A DNA stretch of 64,000 nucleotides from Lantana camara (taxonomy: Eukaryota; Streptophyta; Magnoliopsida; Lamiales; Verbenaceae), in assembly GCA_037501455.1 (NCBI GenBank), contig CM074856.1:91462001-91526000 (forward strand), read 5' to 3'. Under the pieces are notes generated by a model. It saw only the letters and a program-made list of their open reading frames with translations, did not search any database and was not told the DNA's origin. This document shows positions 24,597-37,015 of this stretch, piece after piece. Each line of letters begins with the position of its first letter. Positions within the stretch are counted from its first letter, which is position 1. The translations under genes and the position numbers were made by a program.

Positions 24597-25424
24597 CGGA
24601 GCGAAGGGCGCCACATCCCCGCACCAGAGCCCAACAAGTGAAACGAAATGAGGAATCTACGCATCAAGCTATGATGAACGGGTGACAAACAAAAATCCAA
24701 CCTAAGCTAGGCAGTCTAGACCATACTCAGAGCGCGCAACAAACAAAATCGCGGAAGCCATCAAATAAAAACTCATAGTATGCGAGCACATAACATATCT
24801 TGTTATCCACATAACACCTATACAATTTAAGACACAAGGCAAAAATACAAAACTGAATCCCAGGACAAAATTAAGAAGCATATTTATACAAATATCAAAC
24901 TTAGCACAATAAAATTCATGTGACTCAAGCTATCCTCAACCTCGACTCAAAGATAACCGCCTAGCTCCAACACCTCAAAACGGGTACCTGCAAACTCAAA
25001 ACAAAGGGGGAAAAAGAGAGAAATAACAAGGGTCAGTCCTAGAGACTGGTGAGGGGGCTAATACACGTACCCATACATATACATAAGAGCAAAGCATATA
25101 CAAAGCGGAAAGGGTTCATGAACCGGGCGTGGTTTTTACATTCTAAAACATTTAACCCATGGTAATAGATATATAAAGAAAGAAGTTTGAAGCCGAAGGC
25201 CAAAATCAACCCAGTTTTAGAGTTTAGAAATCCGCCCCCGTTTCACAACCATAACAAAAACATAACATACCGAACTGAAAGCTCGAAATCTAACCCACTT
25301 ACTTCACAAGCAAAGGTGAAACGGAAACAAAACGAATCATAAATCAATCCCACCTCCACACCGTTTGGGGAAGAGAGGTGCCCCTCTCAACCCCCATATA
25401 GATACATCACTTGAATCGGGAGAT
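24597..25424 (-). mobile_element. Left part of a reverse LTR split by the 25425-56524 element
   Basis: It begins TGTAACACCCCGGAGCGAAG, then GCGCCACATCCCCGCACC, the reversed 3' end of an LTR. The U5-type motifs CCGCCTAGCT and GTACCTGCAAACTC follow. The text continues logically at 56525. The left flank (TTATA) does not match the right flank after 60064 (CTGGG), so no TSD is confirmed. Confidence 0.7.
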
Positions 25425-25779
25425 CCCTGCACTATGACCCGACAGGTGTACCAAATGAAAAGTCCGCACACGCACCAAGCCACAGTGAACGGGTGACAAA
25501 CGAAAAACCAACCTAAGCTAGGCGGTACCTAAACCCTGTACAAGTGTAATTATGCAAAACCTGAATGCGGAAGCGAAACAAAATACGAATTCTCAAAAAC
25601 TTTAATCAGCAATCATAATTCATATATTTCAAAAGGTAACTCAACATCAACTAAACGGGTTCAACTGCCCTAGAAACCTGTCCCGATCAAACATATAATC
25701 AAAACGGGTTCATCTAAACCGAGCACCTATCCTAACCTGTCCCGAAATTCATACATCCAAATCATAAGTACCAACCTGC

Positions 25780-25782
<3 letters not shown>

Positions 25783-25810
<28 letters not shown>
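25783..25810 (+). repeat. (AT)n microsatellite
   Basis: About 14 AT units within the left LTR; the right LTR has a shorter run at the matching place (about 53003-53015). Confidence 0.9.
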
Positions 25811-28405
25811 CATATACATAGTTTCCTTCACAAATCAAAACAAGGTATTTAACAAATCAAACAGACCGACAAAGACTCGACAGACCCGACTCAAAGCCGC
25901 CTAGCTCAAACCTGCAAGAACTGAAAAGTGGAAAAGAAGGGGGAGGGTCAGTCTCTAGAAGACTGAGCGAGTAGGAGCGATAAATATATATAAAAACATG
26001 CTCATGCAAGTCATAAATCCCGAGCAAGGTTTTATTTAAAGTTAGTTCCCAAAAAGGACAAGAGAATAACTAAGCAATGCTCGGACTTTACGACTAATCA
26101 TATTAAATTCATTAAGTTCATAATTCATACATAAACATAAAGGCTCGGCGAGTGAGCATGCATTATCTCCAACCAAACTCCGACCGTGTACGACTCATGC
26201 AATATATCATAATACACACAAATCATATATCATATCCTAAACCATATTCGTTTGGCCAATCCGTGTCCCGGCCTTCCCGCACGGTGCCTATCAATCATAA
26301 CACAATCATAATCATAAAATAAGTTCCAACCTTCTTCCTTCGGGTGGTGGACGGGTTAGCAAGACCCGACCACCTCATACATAGGCCAATGGGGTTTCAT
26401 GACTCCCCCAAGGGCACTTAGGTCCCATTCCCCGCTAAACCTCCTAGTGAGGGCCGGTATCACCGTAAAACATAGTAGAACTAGTACATGGGATCACCGT
26501 CGGCCCATGCCTCTCCGGTTAGCCACATGTACTAAGTCCCTAGGCCCGTGAACATATCATACATGCATAATCTCGCCAAAACATTTCAATTCATAAGAAA
26601 CATAACATATTTCATAATTCATTTAAAAAGGGGTTTACTCGATCATAATTTACTTGATGACTCTACTTTAAAAGTAATATATATATATATACATAAGGTT
26701 TTGGCCAAACTTGTCACATAAGGTTGTAGGGTTCAGTATGTAACTAGAACGAAAACACCCTCACCCGGTACCAGACAAAGCCAAACCCAAAGCAAATGGT
26801 CTACCCCGGAACCTGCACGACCACAAGTCACCACCCCGGGTGCACATGTACCAGCTGAACACACCAAACACAGTACAGAACTCAGACTCAGACTCAGACA
26901 ACCATATAAAGACACACGGTACATGCTCAAGTACTTAAGAAAGGCAATCACATAAGCAAAGTTCATAATCATACTAATTACTTGCAAAATAAAATATCAC
27001 ATAACTCAACATATTCATAAAACACATCCAGAGATGTTCTTATGCACAATTACTTCAAATAAACAAAATGGAAAGGCAATGCATGTCACCTTATTTCATA
27101 TAAATTCATATATCAAATAACCAATTCATATTCGTACGAATAACTTATTTCTTACGTGAAAAAGTTCCTAATTTAATCATATAAGTTTCATACAGTTCAC
27201 GTATCGCATAATAGATTTATTTTAAATTAAGTAATTAAACCTAAATTACAAAGTTTCAAATTAACTCATCCAAGACATACTAATTCAATTCTTGCTAAAT
27301 CATAAATTGCATAACAAATTCTTATATCATATAATAAATTTCAATTCAAGTCATATTTCACATTCATACAAAATCCACATATTACAAGGCCAATTGAATC
27401 GTATAATAGCATGTGACGAATTCATTTAGACCCATGGGGTTACATACCAAATTCCGACTAAGCCATTTAATCATTCAAAGTTCATACAATTCATACATTG
27501 CATCATAAATTCAAATTCAATTTAGGTAATTAAACGTTAATTGCAAAAATCTCAAATTTAATTATCCAAGGCATAATAAGCAACTTTTACTTCATCAAAA
27601 TTAGTAATCGTTTTCAAATGATAATGTTCAATTAATTCAAGTTATACAAATTTACATTTTCTAAAATTAAACAAACAACCCTTCTGCCAGGGCTATATTA
27701 AATCTAATGGCATGAAACGAAACTAATATCAACAACAATCATGAAATCATACATTCATCATTCATTACATATTTCCAAATACCAAACAATGCATATTCAT
27801 CATTTATCGAGCATACAAGATCGAATTACATTTTAAAACAATTAACAACTAATACAATTCGGCATAACGGGGTTCAATTCACAATTCAAAGCATCAATAC
27901 ATATCACATTTCATTTAATACATGATTTCATATTCATTGGAATTCATTCCGATCGACAATTCAAGCATATGACCATTAATTCGCATTAAAACAATTAAAT
28001 CAAATATGTCCCAAATACACAAATAAATTCGTAACAAATAAACCGAGTGTCCGATTGACGAACGGGAAGTGGCGTTGGACTCACCACAACGAGGCGGACA
28101 AACTGTCTGAAGCCCGCCGGAATGCCGCCACCGGAGCCGCCGGAACAGTGGCCGACCGCCGCTCGGCCGCCACCGGAGCGTGCCGGAAAAATCCCCAAAA
28201 TTCACTCGTGCAAGTATTCCTCGTGCTCGTTCCAATTCCTCAACCAATTTTTGCAAATTCCAAGTCAATCGTCTCCAATTTCAAATCTAAGAATACGAAA
28301 CCCTAAAATCTTCAAAATCTAATTACTTCCAAACCGGTGAACGAAAATGAGATCCGTAAAAGGCATTGGCTTACCCGTGATGTGCTCTTTGAAACCCCTA
28401 TGCTG

Positions 28406-30339
28406 TGTTGGAAAACACGAGTCAGAAATCAGCGGAATTTAAAAAAATTTCCCAACACAAGGATCTAGGACTCGCAATCGTGTAACCAAATTCGTAGGGA
28501 TTAGAAACTTACTTTCTTAATTAACTTTCTTGAAGCGTTTCAAGCCACCCAAGAACGCTCTTCTCGCGGCTTGATCCCCTCTCCTTGGTAAAGCTCGAAC
28601 CTTCAAACTTCTAACTTGAAGCTCTCTAGAGATAGTCCACCAACTTGACTACAATCTAACTAGTAAAGATGCTAGTTCTCTAGTTAGTGTATAGGCTTAA
28701 CCTAGGGTTTAATTTATCTTGGAGGAAGGATGGTGTTTAACATATGAACCAAAAGAAGATCATCAATTAGCCTCAAGGGGAGCTCGAGCTCCCCCATATA
28801 TAGGAAGGAGGGTTGGCCGAAAATCCTAGTCCTTATGGGCTAGGGTTTTTGGTCTCTCTCTCCTATTACTTGATCATCAAGTATTTTCCAACTTTGACTT
28901 TGAATTCTAATCCAAGTCAACTTTTAAGAGAGCTAAAATATCCAAACTATTTTTGGATAATTTTATACTTTATTTATTTAAAATAAATAACTTATTTTAT
29001 CTAATTAATTAATTCGTAATTAATTAACTAGATTATTTTTCTCCAAAATAAGACTTTCTTTTTAATTCAAAATTAAACCAAAGTCTATTAAATAATTAAC
29101 AAATTAATTATTTAATATATATATATAATATATATATTCACGTGAGACACGTGTCATAATGACAAGTGTCACTCATGTGACCCACACGTGTGGAACCCTC
29201 TCGGCCCGATTAACTCGTTTAATCATTTTAAAGCCTCAACTCATGTAACCAAGTTGTTGTGTGTAACCCTCTAGGTTCTCAATTCAATTAGCAGTGAACC
29301 TAATTAATTAATTCACTAATTAATTAATCAGTCCACAGATTAAACGACCATTGTCTAGCAACAGGTGTTTAACCCCTAGCTGAATTGGAATGTTCGGATT
29401 CGACAGAACCTTTAAGTCATTGATTCATGTGAGATACAATCCTCCTACTTACTATCTCTCAACCAAGATCTAGGGTAAGGGAATAATCAGAACCCTAATA
29501 ATCCGGTCTTAAAGCTAAGTGCATTTCATATCCATTTGATCTCAATCCAAGAAACCCTTTTCTTGATGTCTTGATCTACTGCCTTGGCCAAGGACTCCAT
29601 ATGGAATATGAATGACTTACACAATAAGAGATCACCTTGCAAATGCAAGTGTAGGTCCTTTCTTGATTCTCATTCACTTTCATGAATCACTTGTGCAGCC
29701 CCAGCATAAGCCTTGAATCAGTTGTCTAAGGCGACACCCTTTAAAGCTTATACCTAAGACTACAGAGTTAACTCATAAAGTGACAAGGAACCTCAAGTCT
29801 TAAGGATCAATTAATCACATCAATGACTCGTGATATATTTCCTAATTTGGAAGTTTCTATTTCCTGAAATAGAAACTTCCTTTCCCATTTAGGAATGTTC
29901 TCACACGGGGCACCTCAGTGAACTTACTTATTGAAGTAAGCACCCTCATGTATCACGCACGTATCAACTATACACTTTGCACCTCCATGAAACAAGGTGG
30001 TCCTTCTTAAGGGTGTGATCCCACAAGCAAGCCTTAGAGGAGTCAGGTTGACACTCCCACTGTCGATAGGACTCATCGGCTTGGAGTATTTTACTAATCA
30101 TGACTTATGTGATATATGGCTCGTTTCATGAACCATTTCACCTAAATGGTAGAGTCCTAAAGTCATCAGGATTAGGGGAGTTCTTATACTTGCACAGATA
30201 AAGTAAACGCATACCAAACAAGAGCATATAAAGAAGTGTTGCCTCAATTCGTTATTTCATTCAAAGATTATCTGTGATTACAATAAGGAAAAGCACAAAG
30301 CGGATATACAATCGGCTTTCTAGGGTACTATTCCTAACA
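28406..30339 (-). mobile_element. Copia-type solo LTR, 1.93 kb
   Basis: Starts TGTTGGAAAA, ends TTCCTAACA and is flanked by a perfect TSD, TGCTG (28401-28405 and 30340-30344). The sequence without it is intact at 55617-55630 in the sister LTR, which proves the insertion. Same family as 6241-11795. The minus strand reads from a TATATAGGGGGAG-like promoter segment (about 28795) to a leader ending in a TTTTCCAACA-type terminus. No coding sequence, primer site or purine tract. Confidence 0.92.
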
Positions 30340-31224
30340 TGCTGTTCGTCGGAAAAAGTCACCGGAGATGGCCGCCGCCGCTAAGTACCGTCGCGCCACC
30401 ACTGCTGCTCTGCCGCTGATGCTCCGACGAATTTCAGGTGGCGGGACTGACCTCAATCGACTCAGCTAGTTATCCTGTGTCTTTCCCCTCAAGTCCCGTC
30501 GCTGGACAATGATCGGAGCACCAAACCCTCCACCAAACGCCGCCGCACTGCTGCTACCGGAAGACTCCATTTCCGGTGGTTTTCGTGCTAAATCGAGGCC
30601 GGAATCGTCACCAGCGGGTCGGAAAACATGGGGGTAGGGTGGTGTTGGCCGGCGAAGCTCGCCGGATGGCAACCCGCCACCTTCAGACCACCACTGCGCC
30701 GCCGTCGGACATTTTCGGGCCATGAAACTTGTATCATCGTGTCGGGCTCGTCGACCTCTTCGAAATGGACTATTTTTCGTCAAATTCCGTCGAGTATAGA
30801 TCGAGTTTGGAGTTGTGCATGTTTTCACACCTTCACTGCGTGTGCATCGCTGGAGCGGGAGAGAGAAGAGAGCAGGCTGAGGTCTGCTGTGCTTGGCACG
30901 AATTACGAGGATCCAGGTATTATATCTTGGGTCCTCGTATGCGAAAACAATCGAAAGAAGGGGTTAACGACGTCAGAAATGGGCAAACTTAGAGTATACG
31001 GACTCGTTTCGCTGCCCCGAACGCGAAGCAGGGGTCAAAAAGGTCGAACTCTCGACCGAACGAGAAATGACCGTAAAACTCCTAAAAAGAGAAAATTATA
31101 AACAAGCCCCTAAACTCTAAAAGAGTTCAAAATAGGGTCATGCAAAGCACAAAATCACCGAATTAAACACACAAGGAAGTTGAAACATGGCGTACCTTAT
31201 TTGTAGGACGAGCGGGGTGTTACA

Positions 31225-31238
31225 ATCTTCCCTCCTTC
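31225..31238 (-). other. Polypurine tract of the LARD-like element
   Basis: The minus strand reads GAAGGAGGGAAGAT immediately before the LTR start TGTAACACCCC. It marks this LTR as the 3' LTR. Confidence 0.85.
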
Positions 31239-31536
31239 AAAAGGACCTGTCCTCAGGTCCTATTACTTTGTCGTAAAACTTCAAACTGGAATACTTCAAT
31301 CTATCTCCTGAAATCGTGTAGAGTTATAGCCCTGGCTGTGGAGTTTACTCCCATTGATTGCATCAACTCCCCTCAGAGTTCCGTAGTCACAGAGGTTTGT
31401 TCAAACACTTAACCGTTGGTCGCTTCAAATTCGTTCGATCCCTCACTAGACCACTTCAGCCAAAGCTTGATACCATCGCATCCTCATCGCTTGCTAGCTG
31501 CTGTCTGGCCACACGCAACTCAACCGCGACAAACAA

Positions 31537-31912
31537 GAGAGAATCCCATCTCTCAGCACGTAAGAGAGAGAGAGGCCCGTCTCTCGACACATCAAAAGAG
31601 AGAACCCCGTCCCTCAAACACAGAATTGAGAGAACCCCGTCTCTCAACCACATAATCGAGAGAGCCCCGTCTCTCAACCTAAGTCTGGCAGACTTCCACA
31701 TCTTCCAAACATTCTAGTTTGAGAAAATCCATCATTTCTCAAACCCCTAAATTCGAGAGAATCCAGCATCTCCCAAATATGTAACTCCAAGGGAATCCAG
31801 CATCTCTTGCTCACATAATTTAGAAAGAATCCAACGTCTTTCTATCATATAAATAGGAAGAATCCCACATCTCCCTAACACGTAAAGAGAGAGAGAGATC
31901 TCGACAACTCTC
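31537..31912. repeat. Tandem array of hairpin-forming units, about 30-34 bp each
   Basis: About ten units, each with a purine 6-mer, a short loop such as ATCCCA/ACCCCG/ATCCAGCA and the matching pyrimidine 6-mer, then a spacer such as AACACATAAT. Stem examples: GAGAGA/TCTCTC, GAGAAA/TTTCTC and AGAAAGA/TCTTTCT, so stems vary but usually stay complementary. It is non-coding and lies about 300 bp inside the purine-tract end of the LARD-like element. Confidence 0.8.
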
Positions 31913-32295
31913 TAGCAGATAAGTTCACTTACTTAGCATTCTAAATACACACATCAAAGTAACACTTGATGCTAAACATGAGATGCATGTATAGTGTACC
32001 TTTACACAACTGATATCGGTGTCCCTAAAGTATAGACTCATCATCCATGCTCATCTCGAGGGGGATATCGCGATGGGATCACTGTAAGATAAAATTACAA
32101 TATGTATGTATGTGCATAAAGGGTTAGTGAGCCATTAAGGAAACTATAAACACTGAAACACGAACAGTTCACGCAAGCATGTAATCCATTCAGTTTACAA
32201 GAATTCACAACCACAATAAATCTCAAGTTATGGAAATTAAATTAATTAACCACGTTATTACAGTCAAGGCAGCATCACGCATTACACGTCGTCAC

Positions 32296-32619
32296 TAAGG
32301 GTGGGCGTTTCGGATCGGGTATCGGATACCCGACCCGACCCGATCGGTTCGGGTTTCTAACCAAAAATCGGACATCGGGTCGGGCACCTGATACCCGATA
32401 TATTATATCGGTTCGGGTTCGGGTAGTATTTCACTACCCGAAAAACCCGATCGGGTACCCGATTAACCTGATCATTTTCAAAAAAAAAATAAAAAATTAT
32501 ATATATATATACGTGTCTATATATATATACTATTAAATTAAATCTGTAATGTATATGTAATATGTATATATATATATATATTATATATAATATTAAGTTT
32601 GTATTATATAGTATATACA

Positions 32620-32673
<54 letters not shown>

Positions 32674-33001
32674 TGTATATACTATATAATACAAGCTTCT
32701 TGTGTGTATACTATCTGTGTATATACTATATAAAAGCTTAATGTGTATATACTATATATATATATATAAAGTAAATTATGTTTAGTTAAGCTATATACTA
32801 TATATTTTAAAAGTATATCTTATATACTTTAGTTAAGCTAGCCTACTGCTGGAGTCTCGACATTTTGTCCAAAATTTAATAGTTAAGCTTTAGTTTAATA
32901 GTTTAATTAATTTGCAAGCTTTAATACTTTTGAATGTATTGTTTAGCTAGGTTTAATAGTTTAATTATATTTAATGATTTAATTAACTAGAAAAATGGGT
33001 A

Positions 33002-33042
<41 letters not shown>

Positions 33043-33200
33043 GTAGGCGGGTACCCGAATCCGGCCCGGCCGGATACCCGATTGTCGGGTACCCGACCCT
33101 AATCGGTTCGGGTTCGGGTAGCAAAAAATGCTACCCGACATTTCGGGTACCCGACCCGAAAAACCCGAACCCGCAAAAACCCGACCCGCGCCCACCCCTA
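32296..33200. mobile_element. Non-autonomous hAT element, 905 bp
   Basis: Terminal inverted repeats TAAGGGTGGGCG and CGCCCACCCCTA (one mismatch), with a perfect 8-bp TSD, GTCGTCAC (32288-32295 and 33201-33208), the hAT signature. Both subterminal regions (32300-32470 and 33050-33190) are dense in CGGGTA, CCCGAC and GGTTCGGG words in both orientations, probable transposase-binding repeats. The middle is extremely AT-rich, holding a 92-bp palindrome (32601-32692) and a 29-A run (33007-33035). No transposase frame is present, so mobility would depend on another element. Confidence 0.93.
32601..32692. repeat. 92-bp palindrome with (TA)n centre
   Basis: The 26-bp arms 32601-32626 and 32667-32692 are perfect inverted complements around about 20 TA units. 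It can extrude as a cruciform or form one long hairpin. Length may be uncertain for assembly reasons. Confidence 0.88.
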
Positions 33201-33208
33201 GTCGTCAC

Positions 33209-34433
33209 GCACATCAAGCAAAATAAAATAAAATAAAATATAATTACTTATGAAATACATGGGTGCAAATGCCATGAATGCTCAATGTACCGTTCACCGT
33301 AGTAGTGGAGTCGAGGTTGACAATTCTTTAACTTGAGGGAATAATCAAATCCTTATCTGGCCGTAGTTCCAAATCCCTGTTCAAAGTTGCATTTTTTGAT
33401 ATTTCCTTGAATCCTCTGGGTTCAAAAAGGTCCCGAACCATTTCAATTGGTTCTCGGAACAAAGTGATCCACAGGGTCTCCTGAAATCCAGATAAAATTC
33501 TCGAGAATCGGAATTTGCTATCTCTATCAATGGTAAGGTCTCTTAGAACATTCGTGAAGGGATCAATGGAGAATCTTTAATCAATCCCACTTTGCTACCG
33601 TCGTTTTAACTACTGCTCCCATTCTCATCATTTGGTAGAGTTGGCCTTCAAAAACATTGCCACAAAATTCCTTATTTTATATAGTTTCCCCCTTTTCCTT
33701 AGTATAAGTGTAACCATTCTTGCTGATGTCTTTAAAATAGTCTGACCTCTTGCATGACTCTAAATGGTACAAATGCCTCGATTTCTTCATTACTACCTCA
33801 CGTTATCTAGAGTTAGAAATTTTGATATCTTTATAAAGCATCTTACTCCTGAGCACCCCCCAAATATGTAGAGTATATATCCGGAAAGCATCTTGATAGT
33901 TAAAAGATCTCTTGTCTCCCTCATATACAAATATCTTCCTTGTATCCACCCAATACCCTGACTGTGTTAGCTCGATCATACATCTTCTGGTCAACCCCGG
34001 TTCGAATCCCAGTGTTGCTTCGATCAAGACAACACTTAGTGGATCAGGTAGGGGAACACCTAAATTACAACCACGAAGCTCATGCATGTGGGGTTAGGGA
34101 TGTGAATGACATACACTCATTAATCAGCAAGGAAGACAAGCAGTCACGTAGGACAAAGATTCAAATTTAATTTACAGTTTAATCCAATGCATGATGCACG
34201 TGCTATGAATGCATAATACCCGTTTTCATAACGATAGCATTGATTCCTTGTTTCGAATTCTTGTAGAGGTCCATTGTCTCTCATTAGAGTATGGCTGCTT
34301 TGAATCTCCTGTCAAAATTTGTAGAAGTGGGAAGAATTGTCACGATCATTTACAATTTGGCGCCGAGAAGCCACCCTGCAATTCACAAATTGAATAAATA
34401 TCTATGCATGCGGGTTAGTACGTGGATATGTCA
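33209..34433 (-). mobile_element. Internal, non-coding part of the LARD-like element
   Basis: Between the hAT element and the solo LTR. No frame resembles gag or pol on either strand. A GGTTCGAATCC word (33999-34009) resembles a tRNA B box but no complete tRNA fold is visible. It ends in the TGTCA target site (34429-34433). Confidence 0.6.
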
Positions 34434-35611
34434 TGTAGTGCCCCAAGCGGTGGGGTACCACACTCCCGCACTATGACCCGACACGCGTACGAAATAGAGA
34501 GTCCGCACACGCACCTAGTCACAGCGAACGGGTGATAAACGAAAACACACACACTAGCTAGGCGGTACCTAACCCTGTGCAAAAGAAAAATATGCGAAAC
34601 ATGACAGCGGAAGTAGTACGAAATGCCAACTTTCAAAAAACTTTTCATACAAAAAGAATGACAGCAACCAGCACACATCAAAATCAACTACACGGGTTCA
34701 GCTAAATGATAGAACCTGTCCTATCCTGTCCCGAACAATCATACACGAAACGGGTTCAACTAATCCAGGCACCTGTCCTAACCTGTCCCGAATTTCAAAC
34801 ATTCAAATCATAGATCCCAACCTGCACAGAACATATCTTATACATAGTTTACGAATCATAAATAAGAATAAAATTCTTAACAAACTTAAACGAACAGACA
34901 TAGACTCGATAGACACGACACACCGCCGCCTAGCATGAACTCTAACGACCTGAACCTGCAACTAAAAACAGAAACGGGGAGGGGTCAGTCCAAAGACTGA
35001 GCGAGGGGCTACCCACACACACCTACATATATATACAGCATGGTACGTAGAAGAAGCAACGTTCGTGAACCAGGGGTTAGTTTTTGCATGCCAAAATAGT
35101 TTCCCGTGATAGTAAATATATAGGGTGACTTATCAAAACATAACGAACAAAACTTAGCTTACGCATATCTCAAAACATACGTTCAACTCATGCAGACTTA
35201 GCACACGTATCAAAACATAACTTATTAGTTTAATAACAAAAATCCAATTTTATCTTGACTTAAGAGTCTACCCCCGTTTCACTAACTTATAACCGACAGA
35301 CATAACAAAACTCGGCGGGTACGAATCACATCTCCAAACTTCCAGAAACAAAGGGATAAAACAAAGCAAAACAAAACAAGCTCCAACCTACACACTGGGG
35401 GATAGAAGGGTTGACGGCCCTAACTATCCAAAAATCACACGAGACAAGGCTTAACTACGACCTTGAAACTTTCGACGGTTGCTTCCGCCGGCTCAAGAGA
35501 AACACCCTTCCCCAAACCTCCCGAGGTTAGGTGAGACTCTCAAAAGGAAAATGTTGATGGAAGAGCTCGGCGACCCCACGGCCGACCCGAGATTACCCAC
35601 TACTAGAAAAA

Positions 35612-35830
35612 TAGTCTGTTATGACGCTCTAATATGACGCTTTTGAAAAGGCGTCATAACAGACCGCCTATTGCGACGCTTTTTGCAAATCCGTTTAATT
35701 AGGTCTAATTTTTATTTATTATTATATTATTTATCAACTAAACTAATAATAATGAGACATTTTTTTAAAAAGCGTCACAATATAATATATTTATCATGAC
35801 GCTTTAATATATAAGCGTCTCAATATGTAT
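35612..35830. repeat. 5' subterminal repeats of the CACTA element
   Basis: Repeated TATGACGCT, GGCGTCAT and AGCGTCACAATAT words in both orientations. In En/Spm-type elements such motifs are bound by the TNPA protein. Far fewer copies than on the 3' side. Confidence 0.8.
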
Positions 35831-36977
35831 ATATTTTATAAAATATCATAAGTTCTTTAATTTTAGGGGAAGTGCCAGGCTTTTGGGCGGTAAGTTTTGG
35901 CGGGTTTGGACCCAAAAAAAATGAGGGAAATATTTGTTGGACCAAATGGGGGAAGTATCGGGTTCTTTAATTTCACTTTATCCAACAAAGGAAATTGAGA
36001 CATAAATTAGACAATTACTCTGCAATTGAACAAACTCCAGAGCTTAGACATCTACAGAGTTCCGCCGTTGCCTCGATGCTTCGCCGCCGCATCTAAGTTC
36101 CACCGTTAACTCACTGCTCTGCCCGCGCATCGCTGCTTCGCCGTTGACTCGCTGCTCTGCCCACGCATCACTGCTTCGCCGTTGCCTCGTTGCTCCATTG
36201 CCGCATCGCTGCTCTACCGGCTGCGTCGCTGAACTAGGGTTCGGTTTCTAGATCCTGATTCTGGGCATTACTTCACCTGGTGTTGAGGTTAGCTTGGATT
36301 CGTAGTATTATTAGCAGTTTAAATCTAGATTTCTTCACTTTATTTATCTGTTTCCTTTTTCGATATTCCACTCTCAATTTATTTTTACCCAAACCCCAGA
36401 TTTCACCGTTCAACGTTGCAGAATTAAGAAGTCCGATTTCTTCGAATCACCTCCATTTTTGGCTGTCATGGTAATTTTCCTTCCAATCTTCATGTGTAGT
36501 CCACCCAACCGTTTGCTCTCGTCAACATCTTTTCCTGGTTGTCTTCTTAAGACATGGAATGCTAAACACAGCTTCTAAAGGTGTTGGATTTCATCAAATT
36601 GGGAGTTTCGATAGTTTTCAGTTCTCGCCATCCAGGTATGCACTCTTTCTGGTTTCAATTATCTTTTCCTCTCAGATTTTCTAGTCTGCTGTACTCTTGT
36701 TATAGTTATTGAATTTTTTTTTAAAATTTCGCTTATGTTTCGACTGAATTTATCGTGATGATGGCTGCTAAATCCATACCAGCTTTTTGTGAGAAAGTTT
36801 TTTCATTGAGTAAACTTCTTATTATTTCAAAATCTCCAACAATTTTATAGGTGTTTTGAGTCATTTCTTCTTGAAAGGATTATTTTTAGTGCATGCCTGT
36901 ATTTTGTGTTCAGTGTTGATTCCAATGGATAAATCATCCATTCTTTGGTTTTTCTGGGTCAAATGCGTTGAATTTAG

Positions 36978-37015
<38 letters not shown>

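Larger units (their letters stand above)
25425..31224 (-). repeat. Left (3') LTR of a minus-strand LARD-like retrotransposon
   Basis: Without the insertion at 28406-30339, this is about 3.86 kb and matches the right LTR (52623-56524) along its length, with small indels. The outer end is truncated: about 33 bases present at 52623-52655 are missing before CCCTGCACTATGACCC. The inner end, GAGCGGGGTGTTACA (to 31224), is followed by ATCTTCCCTCCTTC, the reversed purine tract, so on the minus strand this is the 3' LTR. The GC-rich leader (28080-28200, 30345-30900) corresponds to the LTR 5' transcribed part; open frames there are not conserved genes. Confidence 0.85.
31225..32287 (-). mobile_element. 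Internal, non-coding part of the LARD-like element (3' side)
   Basis: Starts with the reversed purine tract ATCTTCCCTCCTTC and AGGACCTGTCCTCAGGTCCT, which also adjoins the 3' LTR of the Tekay element (19550-19585). Where the autonomous element encodes integrase, this one has no readable frame on the minus strand. It contains the hairpin array at 31537-31912. Confidence 0.75.

Noticed and set aside
31358..31717. Open frame of 119 residues over the hairpin array
   Set aside because: Repetitive peptide produced by the tandem repeat; no start context or homology.
31537..31912. CRISPR-like array
   Set aside because: Plant nuclear DNA, units are degenerate and spacers are part of the repeat; it is a hairpin tandem repeat.
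33961..34020. Possible tRNA or tRNA-derived SINE (GGTTCGAATCC B box)
   Set aside because: No clear A box or acceptor stem, the T stem does not pair well, and no poly-A tail or TSD is visible.
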